64,000 nucleotides of DNA from NCBI RefSeq assembly GCF_001625215.2, contig NC_030383.2, positions 4,228,779 through 4,292,778 of the forward strand, written 5' to 3'. Positions 1 through 10,503 of this stretch are shown one piece after another. The notes below the pieces were generated by a model. It did not search any database. It had not been told where the DNA came from and saw only the letters and a list, made by a program, of their open reading frames with translations. Origin of the DNA: Daucus carota subsp. sativus. Its lineage: Eukaryota; Streptophyta; Magnoliopsida; Apiales; Apiaceae. The position numbers were made by a program, and so were the translations under genes. Numbering within the stretch: the first letter of the stretch is position 1; each line of letters opens with the position of its first letter.

Positions 1-945
1 AATATGCCTGATATTTTTTCTTTTTTGAATAAATATGCTTGTTATTTAATCCAATCAATTTTCAATTATGGTACATTTCAATATTATTCCGATCAGATTA
101 TATTCGATTAAGATTGAGTCGAGTCACGTGTGTAATTTGTAGAGACTGATTTCAAATGTCCCTATTAATGTCGTCTTATTTTTTATTCGACTTTTAGTTA
201 ATTTAATTTAAAGAAACTTTCTAACGATATCGTTGTTATCGTCAGATCATAATTTCAGTATATATATAATTTGAAATCCTCAATATTAGTTAATAAAATG
301 TAAAAATGTAAGTAATTTAAAAACAGTTTTTCTAGTGGGGCACATGCTAAACACTAAATTCCACAAACTAAATTCTACAAATTTAACTCATTTTGATTGA
401 TGTTGTTTTTTAATAATGATAGACCCCTACATATACAACAATCATACCAATCAAAATGTCTCAAACCTATAAAATTTTGTACTTAGCATGTGCTCATTAC
501 ACACACCAGACAAACCCATTTAAAATATTTAAACAGTTAATATTATTTTAATTTTTTTATTCGCATATGTTAATTTGTTCAAATCTTATTTAGCTAGTAT
601 CTATAACTTGATTTTTCATATTATATGTTGTAGTACAATAAATTATTTGCTTGCTGATAAATTAATATATTTTATTAAGTATCTTACTATAATATCATAA
701 ATTATATATTAGAATTAATATATATATTATTGATTATAAAATATAAAATATTATAATTATTGATATAAATTAATAAATATATTGGGATTTTAATTTGTCA
801 TTATTTGAGTTCTTTTTTCAAAAAAAAAAAAGGTTTCTTTTTTTTTTTTTAAAAAAAATTTGGGGGAAAGAAAACGGAGATATATGCAGCAGAGGGGTAG
901 CAGCAAGAAAAGGCTTATCCAGAAGAAAGGACCCAATCCAAGAAA
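1..945. other. AT-rich 5' flank of PSRP5, no gene seen
   Basis: This stretch is strongly AT-rich and I see no supportable coding exon. It contains one small inverted-repeat element (336-498) and an A/T homopolymer patch near 820-860. The last ~100 bases, purine-rich just before the ATG at 946, should hold the PSRP5 leader and core promoter. I cannot pin down a TATA box with confidence. Confidence 0.5.
336..498. mobile_element. small MITE-like element, copy 1
   Basis: The ends form a short inverted repeat, GCACATGCTAA on the left against TTAGCATGTGC on the right. A diverged second copy lies at 44990-45120 and shares the interior stretch with a CCAATCAAAA core and the right end TTAGCATGTGCTC. 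Two related copies at unrelated places in one window support a mobile origin. I could not define a target-site duplication, so the superfamily is unknown. Confidence 0.45.
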
Positions 946-2356
946 ATGGCTCTTGTACTCTTCACTGCGATTAACCCACACATAAGCTCTCTCTCATCCT
1001 CATCATCTTCTTCAATCTTGCCTTTCTCTTCACTTCCATGTAAGTGCTGTCTTCCCCATTCTGTATGTATATATGTATGTATATTTGAGTCCACTTTTTG
1101 CTTTACACATTACCCAAGTTTGTTTCTTTACTCCCACGAATCTACCTTACTTTTTGCAATTCACAGCTTATTATGCATTTAAACTTAGCTCCATTGTGAT
1201 TTGGGTTGAGGGTAGCTGATTTTATTGTTTCTAGTTGAAATGGGATTTATATAAATTGGAGCCTATGTGCCTCACAAGAGATAGAGAGAGAGAGACTGAC
1301 TGGAGAGAGAGAGGGGAGGGAGAGATAGATAGAGAGAGAGAGAGGGGAGGGAGAGATAGATAGAGAGAGAGAGAGGGGAGGGAGAGATAGATAGGGAGAG
1401 AGAGAAGAAAGAGGGATGGAGGGAGAGAGAGAGAGATTTACCATCTCTTGGCTATATTTAGCTAGGGAAACGGTCGCTGTGGACTTGTTAAATAACAATC
1501 AGTTTCTGGACCGTTGGATGCATATCCAGCGGCCAGGATCATACTAAAATTTTAATATGTCCAGCGCTTTTTTAGCGCTGGACGGGGATTCCCATGTCCA
1601 GCGAAAAAAGCGCTGGACATATTAAAATTTTAATATGATCCTGGCCGCTGGATATGCATCCAACGGCCCAGGACGTGGGTGTTGGTTAACCATTCCCTGG
1701 CATACGGCTGCCAGGGACCTGGTCCCATTTAGCTATATCATTTGGGTGTTTTAATATGCATTGCATTTGTTGATTTGTTTATTTGTTTCAAGATATTGTT
1801 GGGACATTGATTTTCAATTGTTTAAAAGATAAGTAGAAGTTACATTCTTATCAATTTCTTTGCTATCAATTGGTTGGGAATTATGATTTACATTGCATTA
1901 TTTTCATCATTATGAATGGTTATGTTATGTATTGGGATAGAAACTTTTATATAGTGATAATTATTGAATGCATAATGGGGTTCGACTCTTGGTTCACTTT
2001 CAGCTTCTAGGCTGAGCTTGAAGTTCACTAGTTCAAGGTCAAAACTCTCAGAAGGGGGTGACATTTGTACACCTTTTGTGGCTAGACAAAGGGATTCTTT
2101 TGTAGTCAAGGCATCTGCAGAAATTGATGGTACGGGTTCAGATGCTCCTGAGACTCCCTCTGAGAGTAAAGAAGAAACTGTGCCAGTTGAGAACCTTCCT
2201 TTGGAGTCTAAACTTCAATTAAAGCTCGAGGCAAAGATAAGAATGAAATTGGCAAAGAAGATTAGGCTTCGAAGGAAGAGGCTTGTCAGGAAGCGTCACT
2301 TGAGGAAGAAGGGCAGGTGGCCACCTTCAAAGATGAAGAAAAACAAGAATGTATGA
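946..2356 (+). CDS. PSRP5: plastid 50S ribosomal protein 5 (PSRP5), two exons
   Basis: Exons are 946-1039 and 2004-2356, joined at GTAAGT...TTTCAG, giving 148 residues, a length I recall as usual for this plant family. The N-terminal ~70 residues are Ser/Thr-rich with few acidic residues, as in a chloroplast transit peptide. An acidic linker follows. The C-terminus is extremely basic (Lys/Arg) and ends in a WPPSKMKKNKNV tail, which I recognise as that of plastid-specific ribosomal protein 5, a small chloroplast large-subunit protein. The start is set by AAAATGGCT and by the transit peptide. The ~960-bp intron holds a GA-rich minisatellite and a 262-bp MULE-type foldback element. A decayed copy of exon 2, including intron sequence, lies at 9560-9985. 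Confidence 0.88.
1275..1435. repeat. GA-rich minisatellite in PSRP5 intron
   Basis: Purine-only tandem repeat on the + strand. A unit of about 31 bp containing GGGGAGGGAGAGATAGATAG recurs at 1313, 1344 and 1375, within longer (GA)n. It sits inside the single intron of PSRP5. The repeats on the opposite strand read as a Ser/Leu/Pro-rich frame, which is an artefact of composition. Confidence 0.85.
1465..1726. mobile_element. MULE-type foldback MITE, 9-bp TSD
   Basis: The element is flanked by perfect 9-bp direct repeats ATTTAGCTA at 1456-1464 and 1727-1735, the duplication size of Mutator-like elements. The centre is a near-perfect inverted repeat of about 70 bp per arm (about 1515-1660), with a nested palindrome GTCCAGCGC...GCGCTGGAC in each arm. 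The outer ends GGGAAACGGTC and the complement of GACCTGGTCCC are diverged terminal inverted repeats (TIRs). It codes for nothing and lies in the PSRP5 intron, so it would fold into a strong RNA hairpin in the pre-mRNA. Confidence 0.8.
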
Positions 2357-2594
2357 TGTTCTCGCTCGAGCTCTTATGCGGGTATATTGCTGGCCCTTTT
2401 AGTTTATGATCTTGATTACAAGCTCAGTTTTCTATTTTGTGTTTTGCTCAATGTCAAAAATGTAATTTTTAAGTCTATTACTATCGACTAGAAATATATC
2501 AAATTTGATTCAGGGTTTGATCTTGATTTGAGAAAGATAAGGAATCATGTGTAGCTATCTGAAAAGTAGTCAGCAGCTTAAGAAATTTACTTTA

Positions 2595-3581
2595 GAGGTA
2601 ATTGCATATCGCACCCCCTAACTATCGTTCAAAAACGATATTGTACCCATACTTTGAGAAACTCAACTCGCACCCCTTATCTTTACAGTTCAAACCCGAG
2701 ATGCACCCCTCTGTCGTTAAAGCCGTTAACTCCGTTAAGTCACTATACAAGTAATTGCAAATCGGACCCCCTAACTTACGTTCAAAAACGATATTGTGCC
2801 CATACTTTTGGAAACTCAAATCGCACAACCTATTTTTACATTTCAAGAACGATACGCACCCCCCTCTGCTAACTTCCGTTAAAATACTCCATCCGTATCA
2901 ATTTACATGTCTTTTTTGCTTTTCGAGAAGTCAAATTGGCTAATTTTTAACCAACTATTAGAAAATATTTATTTATTATTTTAGGAAATAGAAAGTTACA
3001 TATTAATATAGACTACATTCACTTCTTGGTGATATTTTTTTTTATTTTTATTTAATTAAGATATCCCTGAGTCAAAATGATTTTACATATCAAATTATTT
3101 TAAATTTTTAGTGGTATGTGTATTAAGTACTTAAAAGATAAACTATTTTAAATATAAAAAATAAATATTATGTGATATTTTTATAAAATATACACTTTTA
3201 TCAAACAAAAATTTGATATGTAAAATCATTTTGACTTGGGGATAGCTTAATTAAACAAATTTTTTTTTAAAAAAAATCATCAAAAAAGTAAATCTAGTCT
3301 ATTTTAATATGTAACTTTCTATTTCCTAAAATAATAAATAAATATTTTCTAATAGTCGGTCAAAAATTAGTCAATTTGACCCCGCGAAAAGCAAAAAAGA
3401 CATGTAAATTGAGACGAAAGGAGTATTTTAACGGAAGTTAACAGAATTTAATGGAATTTAACGGAGGGGGTGCATATCGTTCGTGAAATGTAAAGATAGG
3501 GGGTGCGAGTTGAGTTTCTCAAAGTATGGGTACAATATCGTTTTTGAACGATACTTAGGGGGTGCGATATGCAATTACCTC
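2595..3581. mobile_element. non-autonomous MULE, 987 bp, 9-bp TSD
   Basis: The element is bounded by identical 9-bp direct repeats TTTACTTTA at 2586-2594 and 3582-3590. It begins GAGGTAATTGCATATCGCAC and ends with the reverse complement, and the inverted repeats run about 130 bp. The left arm carries a second, diverged copy of the terminal sequence at about 2752-2870, so the left TIR is tandemly duplicated. No coding capacity. It carries a nested Stowaway element (2887-3423). It inserted about 240 bp downstream of the PSRP5 stop. The decayed PSRP5 copy at 9.6 kb lacks it. Confidence 0.88.
2887..3423. mobile_element. Stowaway-like MITE nested in the MULE
   Basis: Ends CTCCATCCGTATCAATTTAC and its inverse (GTAAATTGAGACGAAAGGAG) match the Stowaway terminal consensus (CTCCCTCCGT). 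Each end is flanked by TA (2885-2886 and 3424-3425), the Tc1/mariner-type target duplication. The whole 537 bp folds back on itself, with arms continuing inward through TTGATATGTAAAATCATTTT on the right against its partner near 3075. It is non-coding and probably inserted after the host MULE. Confidence 0.82.
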
Positions 3582-3590
3582 TTTACTTTA

Positions 3591-4029
3591 TTATCTGTTA
3601 CTTATCTGGTGCACATTACATATAACCTCTTCTGACACCAGAATCCATATTTTTAATCAAATTAAGCAAGCGCAAACTGCAGAAGGGACTGTGTACATGC
3701 AGATCCCAGGTAGTCCACAATACTTGCTTTCGACCACGATGAAAGTATCAGATTTTTCATAATCACTGAATTTGAAAATGTGGAACTTAGTGGATAGATG
3801 ACATGCAACTTAGTATCTGCTCTTAGCTGGCGAATAATGTTCTTTTGAATACAAGAGATAAATTCTTCAAGTGGTAGTACAGTTATATCACTATTCACTA
3901 GAGCTTATGATGATAATTTGAGAGTTAGTTACATTCCTTGGGTTAAAAAGGAGGAAAAAAAGCCTTATGGCTCATTGTCAAAATGTAGTGTCAAAATTCA
4001 TTGCTTCTTGATACTTGCTTTTGATCATA
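3591..4029. other. intergenic, source of a decayed duplication
   Basis: No gene is seen. The stretch around 3750-3915 (AATTTGAAAATGTGGAACTTA and following) is clearly related to 9800-9970, where it lies just downstream of a decayed PSRP5 exon. The two loci therefore share a duplicated segment that began in the PSRP5 intron and continued past the gene. Confidence 0.6.
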
Positions 4030-4037
4030 GAATTGGG

Positions 4038-7000
4038 TAGGGGTGAGCATTCGGTCGGTTCGGTTCAAAACCGAACCGAACCGAAATAATCGAAAACCGA
4101 AATATGTTTTTTCTATAAACCGAACCGAACCATTATTCTAAACCGAACCGAACCAACCGAATTATTTCGGTTCGGTTTCGGTTTTGGTTTAGAAAAACCG
4201 AAATTCTTAAAAACTCTATACTGTAACTATAATGCACCAGAGAGTTTGCGCTGTGCGAAATAGCTCAATACCAGGCGTTTCAAATCAGAGATCAGAGAAC
4301 TATAAAGCCGTAAAATCAGTAAAAGCAAAGCATACTCTATCTACCTATCTACGGTCATGGTAATGGATGCAATCTCCTCATCTTCAGTTTAGATTTATAT
4401 ACAACCCACACACTGAGATTGTGACGACCCCAAATCCGCTTCCCGCAGATCTGGCTCATCACTAGCATTTGACATCAAAACAACACTTGCATAGATATTA
4501 ATATTATACAATATCCGACTCTCGCCCCACAAGTCCAGGGTCGATCGCCTAACTTACATCCAAACTACTAATATGATTACATATAAAAATGGTTGAAACC
4601 AAAAGAGAACAACTACAGCTCGAGTTCCTACTATTCTTCGTTGTCTGGCAGCTTCAGCTGGAGTGATGCGCCTTTCCCTTATCCGAGCTCGCCCCCGCTT
4701 CCGAGCGGTTAACTTGATTCGTGCCATACTCGCTTTTTACTGCTAGTTGATAAAACATAGATGCAAGAATGAGCACTTACATGCTCAGCAAGCTCACATA
4801 GTAGAAATAAACAATTTATGCATTTAAGGCACAGAAACAGGAAAAATCAACACAGCATCAAATACCAGGATAAGTTTTTAAATAAAAGAATTGCTGGTCT
4901 TCCAACCTCTCGATATCACTACATGGTCCGATCAAATACCATTTCGTGAATATCGTTCTCCTGTGTAGTCCTAGTGGTCTGATCGTCACCACTAAAGACA
5001 CACCAACACTCTCTTTGCTAGCATCAAGGTTTAACACTGGAACCCTACTATCTGCCTTACCAGATAGTAAATTTTCATCTCCATCACGAATTTAATAAAT
5101 TCGTGTTGACCAGCCGAACCAGAATTCTCCGAGTAGAAAGAACATTCTCCGAACAAACTCTTCCGATTTATTAATCAATCATCATAAATCAGAAGATGTG
5201 AACAATACATCTTCTATCAGAAACGAATCTTTACTAATCTATCAATCACTATTTACTAGAAGATGTGAACAATACATCTTCTATATGAAATAAATCTTTA
5301 ACCATTCCCGAACGAAAGGAAAGGTAAATATTTAATTAAATCTCAGGTGTTCATCTCAAATGATTTAATAAACTTATAATGGAACGAAGGACGTAGTCAA
5401 GATATTTAAAACATTATTTAATCAAACAATTAAAATAATTAAAACAATTTAAATAAAGATAGAGATAGTGAACTTGCCTTAGGTCCTTAGCTTGATATAT
5501 AATAGGCTCCAAGTTCCAATTATAAATATTCTATATCACACATATAAAATAATAATAATTTTAGTAACCTCTTTATCAAAGAATGTTTTTAAAGAATCGT
5601 AATAAACATATAACTGGCCAGCCCTCGGTTTAAATTAATGCCTAAATTTTTTTAATCAACTACTCAATCCTTATAGTTACCACATCATAACTCTTAATAA
5701 TAAACTTTCACATGTCAATTAATGTCATAAATATTTACTTAATTAACAAAAGATTCTTTCTTATAATTAATCTAGCTATCCATTATGCTTAGCTAACCAA
5801 AATCACGATCATTATTTAATTATCTTGCAAATCCATCTTTCTCTAAATTATTCGATTAAATCAAATTTCTAACATCCTTGTGCTATCACTACACCCCGAA
5901 CTTCCAGATTTTCTCTTTTTCTTTTGATAGAATTGCTATGGTACACTCCTTAATTATCCAACTATAAATTTAAAAAATTTTAAGACCAAAACTTTTACTT
6001 TATTACAAATCCCACGCAAAATCACTACACCAACTAATTATTATAATCTTATAATCTTATTTCCTATTTTTGTTTTATTAATCAATTTACTATATTTATT
6101 TTACTGTTTTTATATAATACAGAAATTCCCCCAGCTTGTTTAATTACTATTATACCCCTTGCTGTGAAATGACTAAATTGCCCCGGCCTTCTTCTTCCTT
6201 CATCCATTAAACTCCACCACCGCCTATGGCGGTTCCAGCTTCGTTGGCGACGAAGTCGCCATCCCCCCTCCCCTCATCTCATATTTCTCTCTCTCTCTCT
6301 CTCTCCCTCCCTCCTGCCTATTCGCGACCTTGCCGTCGCCAGCCCCTCATGGTCGACTGCAACTCTACCCACCATTGCCAGCCCCGTCGCCGCGCGGCCC
6401 GCGGCGAGCTCCGACCCTGCCTGCCGCCATCCATACTTCCCTGACCACCTCCGCTCTTGATTCCCACAAGAACCCAACTTCAATTAATTCAATTATCACC
6501 CCACAATCGAAAACCCCAATTCAAATTTAGAACCCTAAATCTAATTTATGAAATATTCTGGGAATAACACAATACACAATAGTGGCTTTGGTGTTTCTTT
6601 TTATTACTGTTATTATCAACTCAATTCACAATTTATCAGTAAAACATGGGAAGAGGGTCCATGCAGTAGGGATTGTATTATTAAAAGAACTAAATTCTTT
6701 TCTAATTAAAGGAAGAGAGAAGCTTCCAAGATACCTTGAAAACAACTGACAGAATATTTCTGATTGTTCTGCTCAATACACCTTTTCTTGCCCTCTTAAG
6801 TTTTGTAACCGAACATTAACCAATAAGCGGGCTATTTATACACCTCTTAACTGCGATTAACCTATTAACTATGGTTAACCAATAAAATAAAAAAATCCAC
6901 TTACTTGGTCGCTACACAACCAAGTGTAGTACTGTAGTACTTTATAGTACTAGTTTTGAAAATCAGCGTGCCAAAACCACCCAAATGGGTCGGTTGGTTT

Positions 7001-7788
7001 TGTTTAAATACATAATATTATTAGCTCGCAAAATTAATGTCTCGCTGTTACGATACTTAATTCATTTTTTAACGAATATTTCTGTCCCGAATCATTTAAC
7101 GATTTTTATTTAAAACTGTAAATGCCATAATAATTAATTCTAATATTTTTCTGAATATTTCAAAATGTAATATTTATTTTAGCTAACCCGTAAGCCGTAA
7201 TGTCTACAATATTTCGGGTCATAATAAAACTATGTCTCTACCAATTTATTTACATAGCCAATATTTAAATTCTAATGGTACGAAAATAGATTCAATTAGC
7301 TAACCAATATAAACAAACCTCGTACTAGCCTGAAATGTTTTATGTACCAATATTTTATTAAATAATATTTTCAGAATTGTTTAAATAATAACTTCAACCG
7401 CATAAAATTAAATAACTAATTTATTTACGTACTTGAAATTTTGCGGTTGTTATAGAGATCAGGCAGAATTGTGCCTAATAAGCTCACTGGTCAGCAAAAC
7501 TGATCTAAAACTACATAAGAAGTTAACAAATGGCATCCTCAATCAGAGTTTCAGAGTTTAGGACATTAGATTCTAGGATTATCCATAAATAATGTATATA
7601 AAATATATTTTTTTATACATAATAAAAAGTTCGGTTATTTCGGTTTAAACCGAAATATTATATCAGAAATCGAATCGAACCGATATTTTTTTCGGTTTAA
7701 ACCGAATTAACCGAAATTTTGAAAAAAACAAAACCGAACCGAACCGTATAATGGTTTAACGGTTTCGGTTCGGTTTTGCTCACGCCTA
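4038..7788. mobile_element. non-autonomous hAT-type element, 8-bp TSD
   Basis: The element is flanked by perfect 8-bp repeats GAATTGGG (4030-4037 and 7789-7796), the size made by hAT transposases. TIRs are TAGGGGTGAGCA and TGCTCACGCCTA. Both subterminal regions are dense in CGGTT/AACCG motifs (the GGTTCGGTTCGGTT type), as in a widespread class of plant hAT MITEs. About 720 bp belong to the element itself. The rest is a 3-kb solo LTR (4420-7454) with its own 5-bp duplication. No transposase is present. Confidence 0.82.
4420..7454. mobile_element. solo LTR, about 3.0 kb, LTR retrotransposon
   Basis: A 3,035-bp unit starts TGTGACGACCCCAAATCC and ends TTGCGGTTGTTATA. It is flanked by the 5-bp repeat GAGAT at 4415-4419 and 7455-7459. 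There is no internal domain, which fits a solo LTR left by unequal recombination. The size and the TGTGACGACCCC start suggest a Ty3/gypsy family with very long LTRs, but with no pol sequence the family is inferred. It carries an internal short tandem repeat near 5205-5290. It is younger than the hAT element it interrupts. Confidence 0.72.
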
Positions 7789-7796
7789 GAATTGGG

Positions 7797-9227
7797 GATA
7801 GATGACTTGCACTGAATTTGATCATATTTCCGTGCTTTAGATCGTAGAATTAAATAATACTCTGCCCTTATTTCTGTCCTATATTATGTTGTAAGTCAGT
7901 TAAAAAAAAAAAAAAAAGAGTTAGTAAGTGCACTAATCGAGTTTGATCACAATATATTTGAACTTTTGAGTACAGTTTAAACTTGAGTTAAATAATTTCT
8001 TTATGTAATCGGGCTTAAACTTTAACTTATTTAAATTATGAGATTCGTGAGACTCATGAATCTAACTAATATTTACTTTTGTTGTTTATATATATATTAT
8101 ATTAATATTTAATATGTTAATAAATTAAATATTAATTGAAACAACTCAAATCGAACTTATCTTGAAATTTTTATAAATATATTTTATAATTGTGAGAAAA
8201 ATATATTATATAATTAATTTTGAACTTTCAAATCAAGTTAAAAATATATAAAACTTTTATCGAATCCAATTTCAAAATCATCATAACTCGATTTAGCTAA
8301 TGTCCAATTTAAATATTAAAAAAAATATGCATGTATTTATTACTCAAACAGTCAAACTATAATTCAACAATTTTAACTAAATTTACTTATTGAATATATA
8401 ATAATTATTTCATATTAACCAGTTGACCATAATGAACATTAATTCATCAACCTCTGATCCTGGACAAACATGTGTCTCTGATTCAACTAACAAAACCGAT
8501 ATAACAAAAACGGAATAATTTCCTCAGATATCTCAAAAATGTAAATTTATTCATACATAAATGTTACAAAGTAAGAATCTTCCGAGCTCGAAAATGATGG
8601 AGATTGGAGGGTGCGAGAACATTATAGGTAGAACTCATGCCAAATAAAAACTTAGTAGGCGATCATACAAAATATGTAACGAAAATCTGGGAAAAGCAAA
8701 AATATGAATGGCAAGTTGTGCCCAACCCAAATCTCATGACACATGTCTATGTACTCCCGATTATATGAATATAAAGATGAACAACACCAATATTTGCTTG
8801 AATTAGTCATATAAATTATACAGGAATTGAAAGACCATCTTGCTAAATGATTGAAGATTGATGCTGCAGCTAGGCAGAGGAAGTCATTGCACTGGTGCAA
8901 TTTATATCGTTATGAACTTTTTCTATTACTAATTGGCATCATGTTGTATTTGAACACCTGAACTTGGTTGATGGAATTTATCAAAATCAATATAAACCTG
9001 TCCAAGAATTCAATATACTACTTCCAGAATCCAGATAGATAATAGATACTGTATAATTTTTCTGATAATTCTAAGTTAATAACTTTGTTTACTTGCTCCA
9101 TAATAAAACCTAGACTCTTGCATTGGTACTACGGAATAAGAACTGAGATGGCATACAATTTCACTGCGAGTGGAATCAATGATAGTCAGGAAAGTTATAG
9201 GCGTCTTGCGAGCCTCAAATATAAACA
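7797..9227. other. intergenic, no recognised gene
   Basis: The sequence is AT-rich. I found no reading frame that resembles a protein family. The part from 8560 to 9080 is less AT-rich and may be old transcribed or duplicated sequence, but I cannot assign it. Confidence 0.4.
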
Positions 9228-9330
9228 AAGGAGGGGGGGTCTAGTGGTTATGAAGATTGTTGGAGAGTTTGTGTTTAGGGATTTGATCCTGTAAGCGGGA
9301 CTAAAGTTTAGTGTTTGTGTTTTTGTTTTG
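9228..9330 (+). mobile_element. possible tRNA-derived SINE
   Basis: GGTCTAGTGG at about 9238 fits the RNA polymerase III box A consensus RGYNNARYGG. About 45 bp later GGATTTGATCC resembles a decayed box B. A T/G-rich tail follows. The spacing suits a short tRNA-derived SINE. No target duplication was found, and the match to box B is imperfect. It sits immediately before the decayed RING-gene fragment. Confidence 0.35.
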
Positions 9331-9344
9331 GGTGCACGATATGA

Positions 9345-9530
9345 CCGATCATGATTTTGGGAATAACAGATGATGCCGAATAATATAATGCATGCCATTC
9401 TGATGCAAAATATAACAGCTAATACCTCAAAGGCCAGCAAATCACTGCTAAACTTCATCTGGGAACAAATAAAAAGTTGTTTAAAGTTGCTTAGTGCTGG
9501 CTAAACATGTAACAGAAGTCAGAATTACTG
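9345..9530 (-). pseudogene. decayed fragment of RING-H2 gene exon 2
   Basis: On the minus strand the stretch reads as part of the membrane segment of the neighbouring RING gene: LLAFEVLAVIFCIRMACIIL here against [20 protein letters not shown] there. At DNA level it aligns with about 13110-13290 and shares ACCTCAAAGGCCA and GCTAAACATG. Only this short part of exon 2 is present, and the similarity stops at both sides. It is a DNA-level fragment joined directly to a PSRP5 fragment, and it cannot make a useful protein. Confidence 0.75.
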
Positions 9531-9559
9531 AGTTGGTTTTCTACAATACTTGATGTCAA

Positions 9560-9985
9560 TTCTTTGTTCACATTCAGCTTCTAGGCTGGGAGGTAGAAAC
9601 TCTTAAATTGGCAAAGAAGATTAGGCTTCAAAGGAAGATGCTTGTCAGGAAGCGTAGTTAAGGAAGAAAGGTTGGTGCCCACCTTCAAAGATGAAGAAAA
9701 ACAAGAATGTGTGTTCTGCCTCGAGCTCTTACGCTGGTATATGGCTGGCCCTGTTAGTTTATGTTCTTGATTACAAGCTTATGATAAGTATCAGTTCTCT
9801 CTCAAGCAGTGAATTCGAAAATGTGGAACTAATCAGATACATGACATGAAAACTTAATCACTTACTATATATCTTAGCTGACACATATTGTTCTGTAGAA
9901 TATAAGAGAAACCTAAGTTCTGAAATTGGGAGTACAGTCTAGATCACTCATGCTTATAACGATAATATGCGAAGTAGTTACCAAT
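9560..9985 (+). pseudogene. decayed duplicate of PSRP5 exon 2 and 3' flank
   Basis: TTCACATTCAGCTTCTAGG copies the end of the PSRP5 intron and the start of exon 2. The block then skips most of the exon and resumes at AAATTGGCAAAGAAGATTAG, continuing through the stop and 3' UTR and then through sequence related to 3750-3915. The frame is broken and the transit peptide is absent. Intron sequence in the copy means it arose by DNA duplication and not from an mRNA. The 987-bp MULE present in the parental locus is missing here. Confidence 0.82.
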
Positions 9986-10503
9986 GGTTAGAAGGGATGA
10001 GCCTGTCCGCGTCCGCCTATGTCTCAAATGAATTAGTCTGTTTCATTAGACCATGACAATTTATTGCTTGGTCACGGACAATATAAAGGAAGTGAACACA
10101 GACGATCAGTCAATTCAAGTGTCAACTGCTACTGTGTTATCTAAGTAGTCAATGCCCCCACCACATTCCTTAACCAGAACTAATACAAACCAGAGTGGAA
10201 AACAGAAGGTAGAGATAGCCAACAGTACTCGCTACAAACACTATTAACTCAAGAACACTGCTTCTGGTGTGTGTTTGTGTGTGTATTAATGCTTCATCAA
10301 GTAAAGTTCAGCTCAGGATTCAGATCAATTGCAAGCGAAAATTTCCCCTCTGGAGGTTGTTAAGGTTTTGAACCTTCATGCTCATTAAAAAGCACATTAT
10401 TTCTACAAACTAAAACATCAAATATTTTTCACAAATCTGAAAAACTAAAACAAAAGCGTAAAACAACACCTCAGTCTAAAACATAAGAACATTCTTACTA
10501 CAT

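Noticed and set aside
6226-6530. coding-like frames with alternative starts around 6.2-6.5 kb
   Set aside because: They lie inside the solo LTR, overlap on both strands and match no protein family; probably composition-driven.
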